Shown: positions 1-9,028 of the stretch, piece after piece
How positions within the stretch are numbered: position 1 is the first letter of the stretch
Layout: each line of letters begins with the position of its first letter
Assembly (NCBI RefSeq): GCF_017939705.1
Contig: NZ_JAGKSQ010000001.1
Coordinates: 310,001 to 374,000, forward strand
Source: Halalkalibacter suaedae
Lineage (GTDB): Bacteria; Bacillota; Bacilli; Bacillales; Bacillaceae_D
Direction of reading: 5' to 3'
Length of the DNA: 64,000 nucleotides
The notes under the pieces: generated by a model
Seen by the model: the letters and a program-made list of their open reading frames with translations, nothing else
The model's database searches: none
Told to the model about the DNA's origin: nothing
Program-made: the position numbers and the translations under genes

Positions 1-1532
1 GACCTAATGCCTCCACAATGAAACCACTCCTTGCTTACGCACCAGCAATGGAAATTGGAGCTGTCCAACCAGGCATTGTAGTTCCAGATACAGAAGAATT
101 TTATGCTAGTGGCAAAGAAATAAATAACTTTGATTTCCGTCATTTAGGACTTTTATCAGTTAGAGAATCATTAGCTAGATCACGTAACGTTCCAGCTATT
201 AGATCCTACAAAAAGGTTCCTTATGAACAAGCTAGAAATACATTATTGCAGTTAGGCTTTTCAATTCCTTCAGATGCTCCCTATGAGTCCTCTGCTCTAG
301 GTGCATTAGATGTAACAGTTGAACAGAATACAAATGCCTATGCTACGTTTGCAAATAATGGTACCTTTGTTCAATCGTATATGATTGAACGGATCGAAAC
401 AACCGATGGTGAAATTGTCTATGAAAATGAGCCGATTACACGAGAAGTCTTTTCGCCACAAACATCGTATCTGATGATAGATATGATGAGAGATGTTTTA
501 CGCGGAGTAGGAACAGCCTCTTCCGTACCAGGAAGACTCTCTTTCTCTGCTGATTGGGCTGGAAAAACAGGAACATCTCAGGATTCAAAAGATTCATGGT
601 TTGTTGGAACTAATCCTAATGTGACACTTGGTGTCTGGATTGGGTATGATGATCAACAAGAAATCGAAGGTAATTCAGGATCACGCACACAACAAATTTG
701 GGCAAATTTAGCTAATTCAGCCTATTCAATCTATCCAGAATTAATGGCACCGACTAACAGATTCGAAGTCCCAAGCGGTATTGTAAGCAGGTCAATTTGT
801 AGTTTAACTGGACTTCTACCATCAAGAATTTGTCAAGAAGCTGGATTAGTTACAACAGATCTATTTAATGCGAAATTTGTACCACAAAAAACAGATGATA
901 GCTTAGAAAATACTAGATATGTCACAATAAACGGGGTAAATTATTTAGCATTAGATTCGACCCCAGTTGAATTTACCGAAGAAGGTGTAATGATTTCTGA
1001 AGATTTCTGGGATATTGATGACATAGGAGATTATTTACCAGACTCAATGAAAAGCTTAGTGACTGGAACGAAAGCAACTCCTAATAATGGTAGAGCTCCA
1101 GGTAGTGTTAACAATGTATCAATTAGTGGTCAAACCTTAACCTGGTCTACTCATCCAGATAACGATATAGTCGGCTATAAAGTATATAGGGCAGAAAATG
1201 GATCAACTAATTACCAACTAATTTCAAATGTAGTAGGAAATGAAACGACTAGCTTTACTATTCGTGGAAGTGCGTATTCCTATTATGTTACTGCTGTCGA
1301 TTCTGCTGGTAGAGAATCTAGTCGGTCCGCACTAGCCGAGGGCACAGATTACGTACCTCAAATAATAGTGCCAGAGCCTGAACCTAAGCCAAAGCCTGAA
1401 CCTGAACCTACTGATGATGAAACACCTGAAAATGATGGTGATAATAGTGGGGAAGAAAATGAAAACGATGAAGGAAATGGAAACAGTAGTGGTAACGATA
1501 ATGATAATGATGACAACCCTGTAGACAATTGA
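1..1532 (+). CDS. Penicillin-binding protein 1A-type transpeptidase, C-terminal part (cut by window edge)
   Basis: Class A PBP that cross-links peptidoglycan outside the membrane; the glycosyltransferase half lies left of the window. The frame is open from the first bases, so the ATG at 18 is internal. It falls inside the active-site S-T-M-K motif, whose serine codon is at 12-14. The second motif SRN is at 180-188 and KTG at 564-572, so the penicilloyl-transferase domain is intact. After it comes a fibronectin type III-like module (about 1100-1350) and a low-complexity Pro/Glu then Asp/Asn/Gly acidic tail typical of Bacillus PBP1-type proteins. A class A PBP next to acsA is common in Bacillaceae from memory. 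The exact paralogue (ponA or another) cannot be decided without the N-terminus. Confidence 0.9.
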   Translation, partial: PNASTMKPLLAYAPAMEIGAVQPGIVVPDTEEFYASGKEINNFDFRHLGLLSVRESLARSRNVPAIRSYKKVPYEQARNTLLQLGFSIPSDAPYESSALGALDVTVEQNTNAYATFANNGTFVQSYMIERIETTDGEIVYENEPITREVFSPQTSYLMIDMMRDVLRGVGTASSVPGRLSFSADWAGKTGTSQDSKDSWFVGTNPNVTLGVWIGYDDQQEIEGNSGSRTQQIWANLANSAYSIYPELMAPTNRFEVPSGIVSRSICSLTGLLPSRICQEAGLVTTDLFNAKFVPQKTDDSLENTRYVTINGVNYLALDSTPVEFTEEGVMISEDFWDIDDIGDYLPDSMKSLVTGTKATPNNGRAPGSVNNVSISGQTLTWSTHPDNDIVGYKVYRAENGSTNYQLISNVVGNETTSFTIRGSAYSYYVTAVDSAGRESSRSALAEGTDYVPQIIVPEPEPKPKPEPEPTDDETPENDGDNSGEENENDEGNGNSSGNDNDNDDNPVDN

Positions 1533-1540
1533 TAGTAAGG

Positions 1541-1575
1541 GAAACGCTCAGTCGGAAAAACCCGCTGAGCGTTTC
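1541..1575 (+). terminator. Terminator after the PBP gene
   Basis: An 11-bp perfect inverted repeat (1541-1551 with 1565-1575) starts nine bases after the PBP stop codon. The T-tract is short. Confidence 0.6.
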
Positions 1576-1641
1576 TTATGGTCTTCTCTAATCAATGTGC
1601 CAATGTAAATTCTTTGACTTCTTATCAAACAATAATAAACA

Positions 1642-1698
1642 GAGGTCAGGACATAACTAAAGTGTCTAACCGAAATACTGAACTTTTATTCCAGCCTC
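1642..1698. repeat. Dispersed inverted-repeat element, copy 1 (short)
   Basis: The left end reads GAGGTCAGGACATAACTAAA and the right end ATTCCAGCCTC, the reverse complement of a GAGGCTGG-type end. The GGACATAACTAAAGTGTC core is identical to that in the copy at 58452-58573, and the complementary end is found at 22161-22183. It lies between convergent genes and is shorter than the other two copies. Confidence 0.65.
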
Positions 1699-1735
1699 GC
1701 TAAACTGTTTTTTCTTTTAAGAGTTGTATTGAAAC

Positions 1736-1769
1736 TAAACCCCTCTCTAATAATTTTGAGAGGGGTTTA
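1736..1769 (-). terminator. Terminator after acsA
   Basis: A 12-bp perfect inverted repeat (1736-1747 with 1758-1769), 18 bases beyond the acsA stop on the minus strand. A T-rich stretch follows in that direction. Confidence 0.7.
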
Positions 1770-1786
1770 AAATATTCAAGTATTCT

Positions 1787-3508
1787 TTAATCTTCCATCG
1801 TAGACAAATCACCTGTTGGTAGATCTAATTCCCATGCCTTTAACACTCGTCTCATAATTTTTCCACTACGCGTCTTAGGTAACTTCTTTCGAAATTCGAT
1901 TTCTCTAGGTGCTGCATGGGCTGCAAGACCACTTTTCACAAATGAACGAATTTCTTCTTCAAGCTCATTGGACATTTCGTATCCATCTCTTAATGCGATA
2001 AACGCTTTAATAATTTCTCCTCTTACCGGATCCGGTTTGCCTATGACCCCAGCCTCAGCAACAGCTGGATGCTCAACTAACTTACTTTCAACTTCAAATG
2101 GTCCTACACGTTCACCAGATGTCATAATGACATCATCGATTCTTCCTTGGAACCAGAAATAACCGTCCTCATCCATATAAGCTGAATCTCCCGAAACATA
2201 CCAGCCTTCAATTTCAAAATAACTTTTAAACTTTAGTTCGTTATTCCAAATGGCTCTCATCATTGAAGGCCAGCCCTTTTTGATAGCCAGATTCCCCATT
2301 CGATTAGGGGGTAGCTCGTTTCCACGGTCATCAATAATTGCTGCATGAATACCTGGTAATGGTTTCCCCATCGAGCCTGGACGTATATCCATTGATGGAT
2401 AATTACAGATCATTTGGGCACCTGTCTCCGTCATCCACCATGTATCATGGATTCGTAAATCAAATACCTTTTTTCCCCATTTAACTACTTCTGGGTTTAA
2501 AGGTTCTCCCACACTAAGCACATGGCGAAGCTGTGATAAATCATACTTTTTCACAACCTCATCACCGGCACTCATTAGCATTCTAAAGGCAGTTGGCGCA
2601 CTATACCAAACAGACACCTGATACCGCTCAAGTGTTTCATACCAGTCTTGAGGACTAAACCGTCCACCACGCACGACATTTGTGACACCAGCTAACCAAG
2701 GTGCAAAGATCCCATAGGAAGTTCCAGTCACCCAGCCTGGGTCAGCAGTACACCAGTATACATCCTCCTCTTTTAGATCGAGTACCCATTGTGATGACTG
2801 ATAGTGCTGAACCATTGCATTGTGAACATGGAGCACGCCTTTTGGTTTCCCTGTGGAACCAGACGTATAATGTAAGATCAATCCGTCTTCTCGATCAACC
2901 CATTCAATATCAAAATTCTCACTTGCTTCTGTCAAACGATCATTAAAGTTTAGATAAGCTTCTTCCTTTTCTTCGTATGTGTCTGCAACAATAAATATTG
3001 TTTCAAGGTTCGGAAGGTCGGCGACCGGAACTCTCTCTAATAGTGCAGGGGTTGTGATTAACACTTTTGCACCTGAATCTTCAAGACGATCACGGACAGC
3101 CCCTTCCATGAATGCTTCGAATAGTGGACCAACAATAGCCCCTACTTTGATTGTTCCTAAAAATGCAAAGTAAAGTTCTGGTGAGCGTGGCATAAAAATG
3201 AAGACACGATCCCCCTTATTTACTCCAGCATCCTTCAAAACATTAGCTGCTTTATTTGAATACTCTTTTAATTGTTGAAACGTATAAGCTTCTTCTCTAT
3301 TTGCATCACTATAATAGAGGGCCACCTTTTCAGATTTTTCTGATTCAGCATGGCGATCAATTGCTTCATAAGCGAGATTGACCTTTCCTGTTTGACTCCA
3401 ACTAAACTGCTTCTCGACACTATTCCAATCAAATGTTTGAACAGCTTCATCATAGTTTACTAGGTTATGATTTCCTTTTTCGGTTGGAAGCGCTTGCATA
3501 TTCATCAT
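1787..3508 (-). CDS. acsA: Acetyl-CoA synthetase
   Basis: Activates acetate to acetyl-CoA through acetyl-adenylate (ANL superfamily). The 573-residue length matches B. subtilis AcsA. Visible motifs are the P-loop TSGSTGKPKG, the adenylate motif TWWMTETG, the SGDSAYMDEDGYFWFQGR hinge region, and the C-terminal PKTRSGKIMRR whose lysine (about residue 550) is the site acetylated by AcuA and deacetylated by AcuC in B. subtilis. The ATG has an AGGGG RBS seven bases upstream. It is divergent from acuABC, its regulators, with a cre-like site between them. This arrangement strongly supports acetate-scavenging AcsA rather than another acyl-CoA synthetase. Confidence 0.97.
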   Translation of the reverse strand: MMNMQALPTEKGNHNLVNYDEAVQTFDWNSVEKQFSWSQTGKVNLAYEAIDRHAESEKSEKVALYYSDANREEAYTFQQLKEYSNKAANVLKDAGVNKGDRVFIFMPRSPELYFAFLGTIKVGAIVGPLFEAFMEGAVRDRLEDSGAKVLITTPALLERVPVADLPNLETIFIVADTYEEKEEAYLNFNDRLTEASENFDIEWVDREDGLILHYTSGSTGKPKGVLHVHNAMVQHYQSSQWVLDLKEEDVYWCTADPGWVTGTSYGIFAPWLAGVTNVVRGGRFSPQDWYETLERYQVSVWYSAPTAFRMLMSAGDEVVKKYDLSQLRHVLSVGEPLNPEVVKWGKKVFDLRIHDTWWMTETGAQMICNYPSMDIRPGSMGKPLPGIHAAIIDDRGNELPPNRMGNLAIKKGWPSMMRAIWNNELKFKSYFEIEGWYVSGDSAYMDEDGYFWFQGRIDDVIMTSGERVGPFEVESKLVEHPAVAEAGVIGKPDPVRGEIIKAFIALRDGYEMSNELEEEIRSFVKSGLAAHAAPREIEFRKKLPKTRSGKIMRRVLKAWELDLPTGDLSTMED

Positions 3509-3540
3509 ACATCTTCCCCTCTATATGTATTTTCAGTATT

Positions 3541-3569
3541 AGTATAATACAAACAGAAAATTTATTCAA
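3541..3569 (-). promoter_or_regulatory. Sigma-A promoter of acsA
   Basis: On the minus strand TTGAAT (3569-3564), a 17-bp spacer and TATACT (3546-3541), ending 33 bases before the acsA ATG. Confidence 0.65.
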
Positions 3570-3646
3570 TTTCAAATTGTAAAAAAAGGGATTATATGAG
3601 AAAATAGTAATGATTCCTAACCTATTGTTATTTAATAATACTGTTT

Positions 3647-3661
3647 AGGAAAGCGTTTCCA
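3647..3661. promoter_or_regulatory. cre site (CcpA operator) between acsA and acuA
   Basis: AGGAAAGCGTTTCCA fits the cre consensus WTGNAANCGNWNNCW with one mismatch and contains the palindrome GGAAAGCGTTTCC. It sits 43 bases before the acuA start and upstream of the acsA promoter. Acetate utilisation genes are CcpA targets in B. subtilis, and ccpA itself lies 4 kb away. Confidence 0.75.
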
Positions 3662-3703
3662 ATTTGAGTTTAACTAAACTCTGAAGGTGGCCTTATTACA
3701 AAT

Positions 3704-4336
3704 ATGATACACCACAAAACCTATTATTCTAAGAAAATTCAATATAAAGGACGTGATCTATTCATCGAAGGTCCTATTCCTCCAGACTTCCTTTCCTCAT
3801 TAAAGTTCCATTCTAAATTAACTTCTTTTAGAATCGCCGACGAACAGAAAGAAGCATTAATTGAAATTGCGGGCCTTGATGAAGGAAGAATTAATATTGT
3901 TCGCGATGACGATCTTATTGTGGGTTATGTTACTTTTGTTTATCCAGACCCCCTTGAGCGTTGGTCTGAAGGAAAAATGGATAACCTAATTGAGCTTGGA
4001 GCGATAGAAGTTGCTCCGGAATATCGAGGTGCACAGTTAGGAAAGAACCTTTTACGCCTTTCAATGATGGATGATGCGATGGAGGACTATATTATATTTA
4101 CTACGGAATACTACTGGCATTGGGACTTGAAAGGTAGTGGGTTAGATGTCTGGAAGTATCGCGATATGATGGAGAAGATGATGAATGCCGGTGGGCTTGA
4201 GTGGTATGCTACTGATGATCCTGAAATTTGTTCTCATCCTGCAAATTGTTTAATGGTTCGTGTCGGTAAAAGAATAGACCAAGATTCGTTACAGCGCTTT
4301 GATCAAATACGATTCCATAATCGATTTATGTTTTAG
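3704..4336 (+). CDS. acuA: Acetoin utilization protein AcuA, GNAT protein acetyltransferase
   Basis: Acetylates the active-site lysine of AcsA and so switches acetyl-CoA synthetase off. The 210 residues match the length of B. subtilis AcuA, and the middle carries the GNAT acetyl-CoA-binding region (IEVAPEYRGAQLGKNLLRLS, about residues 103-122). The flanking YPDPLERWSEG and TTEYYWHWDLKG blocks are diagnostic of AcuA. A GAAGGTGG RBS lies about 12 bases before the ATG. It is first in acuA-acuB-acuC, divergent from its target acsA, with a cre site in the upstream region. Confidence 0.95.
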   Translation: MIHHKTYYSKKIQYKGRDLFIEGPIPPDFLSSLKFHSKLTSFRIADEQKEALIEIAGLDEGRINIVRDDDLIVGYVTFVYPDPLERWSEGKMDNLIELGAIEVAPEYRGAQLGKNLLRLSMMDDAMEDYIIFTTEYYWHWDLKGSGLDVWKYRDMMEKMMNAGGLEWYATDDPEICSHPANCLMVRVGKRIDQDSLQRFDQIRFHNRFMF

Positions 4337-4351
4337 GAGGCTGTGATATAG

Positions 4352-4993
4352 ATGCTGATTAGTCAAATAATGAAACGAAAGATATTTACACTTAATGAAA
4401 GATCAACAATAAAAGATGCGATGCAGCTTTTAGAACTTCATCAAATCCGTCATATCCCTATTGTTGATGACAACCAACAATTAGTTGGAATTGTATCAGA
4501 TAGTGATGTCCGCGATGCAAGTCCATCTATTTTTCATTCAACAGATCATCTTGAAGATTTTTTAAAGCCTCTTTCCTCAATCATGGTCAAAAACGTAATC
4601 ACTGCACACCCACTTGATTTTGTTGAAGAAGCATCTGTATTATTCTATGAACATCATATTGGGTGCTTACCGATCGTACAAAACAACCAACTAATCGGTA
4701 TTATTACCGAAACAGATATTCTTCACACATTGGTTGAATTGATGGGGGCACATCAGCCAAGTTCTCATATTGAGGTAAAGGTCGAAAATATCACGGGTAA
4801 GCTTGCTGATATCGCAGAAATTTTTAAAACAATGAATATTACGATTACAAGTGTGCTTGTCTACCCTTACACTGATCCCGCTTATAAAATTCTTGTCTTC
4901 CGTATTCAAACAATGGACCCTCGGCGAATTGTACGAATCATTGAAGAAAAAGGCTATGACGTAATATGGCCAAAAGGACCTGAACAGCTATGA
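4352..4993 (+). CDS. acuB: AcuB, CBS-domain and ACT-domain protein
   Basis: Middle gene of acuABC. Two CBS domains (about residues 7-60 and 76-130; repeated RHIPIVDDNQQLVGIVSDSD and GCLPIVQNNQLIGIITETD blocks) are followed by a C-terminal ACT-like region from about residue 140. CBS pairs usually bind adenine nucleotides, so a sensory role towards the AcuA/AcuC switch is plausible, but its biochemical function is not established. An AGGAGG RBS precedes the ATG, 15 bases after acuA. Its stop overlaps the acuC start (ATGA), indicating translational coupling. Confidence 0.93.
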   Translation: MLISQIMKRKIFTLNERSTIKDAMQLLELHQIRHIPIVDDNQQLVGIVSDSDVRDASPSIFHSTDHLEDFLKPLSSIMVKNVITAHPLDFVEEASVLFYEHHIGCLPIVQNNQLIGIITETDILHTLVELMGAHQPSSHIEVKVENITGKLADIAEIFKTMNITITSVLVYPYTDPAYKILVFRIQTMDPRRIVRIIEEKGYDVIWPKGPEQL

Positions 4994-6150
4994 TGAGAGA
5001 TAGTGTTTATATTTATTCGAGTGATCAATTAGCTTATCGATTTAGTGAAAACCACCCCTTTAATCACTTACGATTAACACTCACATTAGATCTATTACAA
5101 AATATTAGTGCCATTTCTAAAAATGATATTGTTGCCCCGCGTATAGCAACTGATGAGGAAATTTCTCTCATTCATGATCCGATTTATATAGAAGCGGTCA
5201 AACAAGCAAGTATAGGCACATTAGATAACTCACTTAATTTTGGTCTAGGAACAGAAGACACTCCGATATTTGCGAATATGCATGAAGCATCTGCATTACT
5301 TGTAGGCGGAACATTGCAAGCAGTTGATGAAGTAATGGAGGGACGAGCAAACCATGCACTTCACCTTGGTGGTGGACTACATCATGGTTTTAAAGGTCGT
5401 GCGTCAGGTTTTTGTATATATAACGATAGCTCCATTGCAATTGAATATATCAAAAAAAAATATGATGCAAAGGTCTTGTATGTCGATACAGATGCACATC
5501 ATGGTGATGGTGTCCAAATGGCCTTCTATGACGACCCTAATGTATGCACATTAAGCATTCATGAAACAGGTCGCTATCTATTCCCTGGAACTGGTCAAGT
5601 TCATGAAAAAGGTGCCGGGAAGGGATATGGCTATTCAATCAATGTTCCTTTAGATGCCTTTACAGATGACGATTCATTTCTTTCAATTTACGAAACCGTC
5701 TTTCGCGAAGTTACTGAGTTTTTCAAGCCTGATGTTATCCTTACTCAGAACGGGGCAGATGCACATTTTCTAGATCCGTTGACACATCTTTGTTCATCCA
5801 TACGTACTTACTCGAGAATCCCCGAGCTTGCACACGAGTTGGCACATCAGTACTGTAACGGGCGATGGATTGCTGTTGGTGGAGGAGGCTATGACATCTG
5901 GAATGTCGTACCACGTGCCTGGGCTAATGTTTGGTTAGCTATGACTAATCAAACAGAAAAAGCAACCGGCCAGATTCCACTTAAGTGGTTGGATACGTGG
6001 CAAGGCAAAGCTCCACACCCACTAATCAATACTTGGGATGATCCTTATCAAACAATCCCTGTCATTCCTCGTAAACAAGAAATAACAGAGAAGAACCAAA
6101 ACACATTGGAGAAGGCTCTCTTTCAAATTAGAAATGAAATGAAAAGATGA
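4990..6150 (+). CDS. acuC: AcuC, class I histone deacetylase-like AcsA deacetylase
   Basis: Zinc-dependent deacetylase that removes acetyl from AcsA and reactivates it. The HDAC fold signatures are present: HLGGGLHHGFKGRASGFCIYND with the active-site histidine pair (residues about 122-143), the metal ligands in VDTDAHHGDG, and a later GADAHFLDPL block. The GGGGYD glycine loop follows. At 386 residues it is the size of B. subtilis AcuC. It starts inside the acuB stop codon (ATGA overlap), so acuABC is one transcription unit. Confidence 0.95.
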   Translation: MMRDSVYIYSSDQLAYRFSENHPFNHLRLTLTLDLLQNISAISKNDIVAPRIATDEEISLIHDPIYIEAVKQASIGTLDNSLNFGLGTEDTPIFANMHEASALLVGGTLQAVDEVMEGRANHALHLGGGLHHGFKGRASGFCIYNDSSIAIEYIKKKYDAKVLYVDTDAHHGDGVQMAFYDDPNVCTLSIHETGRYLFPGTGQVHEKGAGKGYGYSINVPLDAFTDDDSFLSIYETVFREVTEFFKPDVILTQNGADAHFLDPLTHLCSSIRTYSRIPELAHELAHQYCNGRWIAVGGGGYDIWNVVPRAWANVWLAMTNQTEKATGQIPLKWLDTWQGKAPHPLINTWDDPYQTIPVIPRKQEITEKNQNTLEKALFQIRNEMKR

Positions 6151-6186
6151 CCAAAAGGTACGTTCTGAAAGACTAACAAAATTCTT

Positions 6187-6221
6187 AAAGGCCTGCTATG
6201 AGAGTATCATAGCAGGCCTTT
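6187..6221. terminator. Bidirectional terminator between acuC and motS
   Basis: A perfect 15-bp stem (6187-6201 with 6207-6221) with a five-base loop, A-rich on one side and T-rich on the other, between two convergent genes. Confidence 0.85.
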
Positions 6222-6224
6222 AAA

Positions 6225-6995
6225 TTAGAACGTATCTGCCCCATCATGGGAGGGATCAGAAATAACGATGACGACGCGTCGATTCTTTGCTAAATTTTCA
6301 ACAGTGGTATTTGGTACAGTAGGTCGTGTTTCACCGTAGCCGATTGAGCTAAAGCGAGTAGGGTCTAACTGATTGTTTTCAATTAAAAATCGAATCACAC
6401 TACTTGCTCTTGCTCCTGATAACTCCCAATTTGAAGGGAATCTTGGTGTTGAGATAGGGCGACTATCTGTATGTCCCTCTACCTTCACCAAATTAGGAAC
6501 CGCTCCAAGCAGAGTGCCAACCTTCGCTAAAAAAGGTTCTGCCTCAGGAAGAAGATCTGCCTCTGCAGATTCAAACAACGTTCTCTCTTGCAGGACTAAA
6601 ACGACACCACGATCATCTCTCGTTGCAGAAATATTCTCTTGTAACTCATTTGTTTCTAAATACTCGTTAACTTCTGCTAACAGTTGATCCATATTGTCTT
6701 CATCTTGGTCAATCGGTTCACTCTCTGGAATCTCTTCAGTTTCAGTCTCTTCAAGGGGATCTTTATCTTGACCTTCTTCACCTTGATTTGGATTTTCAAA
6801 TTCAATTGCCGATGGCATAAAATCAAGAATTTCTCGTTGTTGAAAAGAGTCAGCAATCGCCTTAAACTTTTGAGCATCCACAACAGACATAGAAAAAAGT
6901 AAAATAAAGAAAACCAGAATTAATGTCATAAGGTCGGAAAAAGTTACCATCCACTTCGGAGCACCTGGATCTTCTTGCTTTCTTCTACGATGCAT
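6225..6995 (-). CDS. motS: MotS, sodium-type flagellar stator, MotB family
   Basis: Peptidoglycan-anchoring stator subunit. One N-terminal membrane segment (residues about 19-38) carries the ion-binding aspartate D21 in TFSDLMTLILVFFILLFS. An acidic linker (about 75-115) follows, then an OmpA/MotB peptidoglycan-binding domain with VEGHTDSRP and NWELSGARASSVIRFLI. Position 33 is leucine, the residue associated with sodium-only coupling in Bacillus MotS (recalled from B. alcalophilus work, where Met33 allowed potassium). The start lies inside the end of motP with an 11-bp overlap, preceded by AGGGGAAA. It is the last gene of ccpA-motP-motS. Confidence 0.95.
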   Translation of the reverse strand: MHRRRKQEDPGAPKWMVTFSDLMTLILVFFILLFSMSVVDAQKFKAIADSFQQREILDFMPSAIEFENPNQGEEGQDKDPLEETETEEIPESEPIDQDEDNMDQLLAEVNEYLETNELQENISATRDDRGVVLVLQERTLFESAEADLLPEAEPFLAKVGTLLGAVPNLVKVEGHTDSRPISTPRFPSNWELSGARASSVIRFLIENNQLDPTRFSSIGYGETRPTVPNTTVENLAKNRRVVIVISDPSHDGADTF

Positions 6996-7791
6996 TGTCC
7001 ATTTCCCCTAAACCTTCATCATCTCTTTTGTCTTTGTTACTGATAAAGGCACCTAGTTTTTCTTGAAGAATCTTAGGGTTTTGTCCAGACTGTACCCCAA
7101 TTACACCTTCAATAATGATTTGCTTAACAAAGACCTCTTCCTCCGTCTTATTACTCAGCTTAGTAGCCATTGGAAGGAAAACAAGATTTGCTAATATGGT
7201 TCCATATAATGTCGTCAAAAGCGCTACAGCCATACTTGGTCCAAGTGAAGAGGGATCACTCAGATTTTGAAGCATCAATATAAGACCAACCAATGTACCG
7301 ATCATACCCCAAGTCGGTGCATACTCGCCTGCTTTTTCAAGTATAGCTCGTCCTTTTCGATGACGTTCCTCCATGGCGACAACTTCAGCCATCATAATAT
7401 CTTTAATAACATCAGGCTCAATCCCATCCACTGCTAGGAGAACTCCTTTTTTAATGAATGGATCTTCGACTTCTTCTAGCCCCGCTTCTAAAGCCAATAA
7501 GCCTTCACGTCTTGCCTTCCCTGACAAATCTACAAAGGTATCTATTAGCTCCTGAAGATTGTGATTACTAGTGTTAAATGCTTGCTTCATGACCTTAGGT
7601 ACTACTTTTAATTCAGCAAACGAGAATGCAATTACGGTTCCCGCCACAACTCCTCCGACAACAATTAGAACCGAAGCAATATCAATAAATGAAATTAAAC
7701 CAGCAGCCCCTCCGCTGGAAAGGATGGCCATCAGAATTAAAATTGTTCCTGCCGCCATTCCAATAGGTGTCATTACATCAAATTTTTTCAT
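6985..7791 (-). CDS. motP: MotP, sodium-type flagellar stator, MotA family
   Basis: Ion-channel partner of MotS. The 268 residues hold four membrane segments (about 7-24, 34-55, 148-170 and 182-205), with the conserved cytoplasmic loop between the second and third and the PTWGMIGTLVGLILML signature of the MotA/ExbB fold. Charged residues in the loop (EERHRKGRAILEKAGEYAP) match the rotor-contacting region of the family. The gene starts 33 bases after ccpA and overlaps motS, reproducing the B. subtilis ccpA-motP-motS arrangement. A GGGAGAG RBS precedes the ATG. Confidence 0.95.
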   Translation of the reverse strand: MKKFDVMTPIGMAAGTILILMAILSSGGAAGLISFIDIASVLIVVGGVVAGTVIAFSFAELKVVPKVMKQAFNTSNHNLQELIDTFVDLSGKARREGLLALEAGLEEVEDPFIKKGVLLAVDGIEPDVIKDIMMAEVVAMEERHRKGRAILEKAGEYAPTWGMIGTLVGLILMLQNLSDPSSLGPSMAVALLTTLYGTILANLVFLPMATKLSNKTEEEVFVKQIIIEGVIGVQSGQNPKILQEKLGAFISNKDKRDDEGLGEMDNAS

Positions 7792-7824
7792 CGTTCTCTC
7801 CCTGCCTGCAAAAGCAAAACTTCT

Positions 7825-8826
7825 CTATGATTTTGTTGATTGCCTCATTTCAATACGGTGTGGCAAGACAACAATGTGATCACTAACCTCTTCTTTATTC
7901 ATATACTTGGTTAATAATCGCATTGAAACAGCACCGATATCATAAATCGGCTGAACTACAGTTGTTAATGTCGGACGTACCATTGTTGATAATCTAGTAT
8001 TATCAAACCCTAAAACCTCGATGTCATCTGGAACTGATAAGCCTTGGTCCTGTGTTGCATGAATGACACCTAGGGCCATTTCATCTGTAGCAGCAAAGAC
8101 AGCTGTTGGCTTAATCTTAGCCTCTAATAGAGTATTCATTGCTTCAATTCCAGAATCATACGTATAGTCACCGATCGCAACAAGATTTTCATCGAATGTT
8201 AAGCCTGCATCTTCAATTGCTTGACGATATCCAGAGAACTTCTGATACCCGTTAATTGGATCATCTAAAGTCCCTGACACCATACCAATTTGCTTATGCC
8301 CCTTTTCGATAAAATGGGAAATGGCATCATAAGCTGCCTGCTTATAGTCGATATTGACAGAAGGAATTTCATTTTCCTTGTCAAATGTAGCAGCTAACAC
8401 AACAGGAACCGGTGATCGCTTAAACTCTGTAACATGATCCTCGGTAATTTGTCCACCCATAAAGACAATTCCGTCAACTTGTTTTTCAAGTAATGTATTA
8501 ATTAGATGTATTTCCTTCTCTTTATTTTGGTCGGAATTACAAAGAATCATATTATACTTGTACATCGTCGCGATATCTTCAATTCCCCTTGCAAGTTCAG
8601 CAAAGAAAATATTTGAGATATCCGGAATAATTACCCCAACAGTTGTTGTCTTTTTGCTTGCTAATCCTCGTGCCACTGCATTTGGACGGTAGCCCAATCT
8701 TTCAATTGCTTCAAGTACCTTTTTTCTTGTTGTTGGTTTTACATTAGGGTTTCCGTTAACAACTCGTGAAACAGTTGCCATTGAAACACCTGCTTCTCTT
8801 GCTACATCATATATTGTTGTATTCAC
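7825..8826 (-). CDS. ccpA: Catabolite control protein A, LacI/GalR family
   Basis: Global carbon catabolite regulator that binds cre sites together with HPr-Ser46-P. An N-terminal LacI helix-turn-helix ([20 protein letters not shown], residues 4-23) and hinge helix ([14 protein letters not shown]) precede a periplasmic-binding-like core ([20 protein letters not shown], then VDGIVFMGG). The 333 residues match B. subtilis CcpA. The start is GTG with AGGAGG seven to eight bases upstream. It heads ccpA-motPS. A likely target site lies at 3647-3661. Confidence 0.97.
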   Translation of the reverse strand: MNTTIYDVAREAGVSMATVSRVVNGNPNVKPTTRKKVLEAIERLGYRPNAVARGLASKKTTTVGVIIPDISNIFFAELARGIEDIATMYKYNMILCNSDQNKEKEIHLINTLLEKQVDGIVFMGGQITEDHVTEFKRSPVPVVLAATFDKENEIPSVNIDYKQAAYDAISHFIEKGHKQIGMVSGTLDDPINGYQKFSGYRQAIEDAGLTFDENLVAIGDYTYDSGIEAMNTLLEAKIKPTAVFAATDEMALGVIHATQDQGLSVPDDIEVLGFDNTRLSTMVRPTLTTVVQPIYDIGAVSMRLLTKYMNKEEVSDHIVVLPHRIEMRQSTKS

Positions 8827-8974
8827 TAGTGATCCTCCTCATAGTCCAAACATTAATTTTAATGTAATCATACGATACTACGTAGAGGTTCGCAATGTCT
8901 TCTCTACTTATATCGACAACGTTCCTGGTTATTTTCATGATTTTTTCATAATTTTCATAGGAAAATAATGAGAA

Positions 8975-9012
8975 AAGCACCTAAAAGGTCGATTTATGAC
9001 CTTTAGGTGCTT
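8975..9012 (-). terminator. Terminator after aroA
   Basis: A 15-bp stem with one bulged A (8975-8990 with 8998-9012) followed by TTTTCTC on the minus strand, 16 bases after the aroA stop. Confidence 0.8.
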
Positions 9013-9028
9013 GATAAAGTCTGATCAA

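Noticed and set aside
2701-3173. Open frames of 64-81 codons on the plus strand inside acsA
   Set aside because: They lie antisense to a strongly conserved enzyme, lack RBS and any recognisable product; they follow from the codon bias of acsA.
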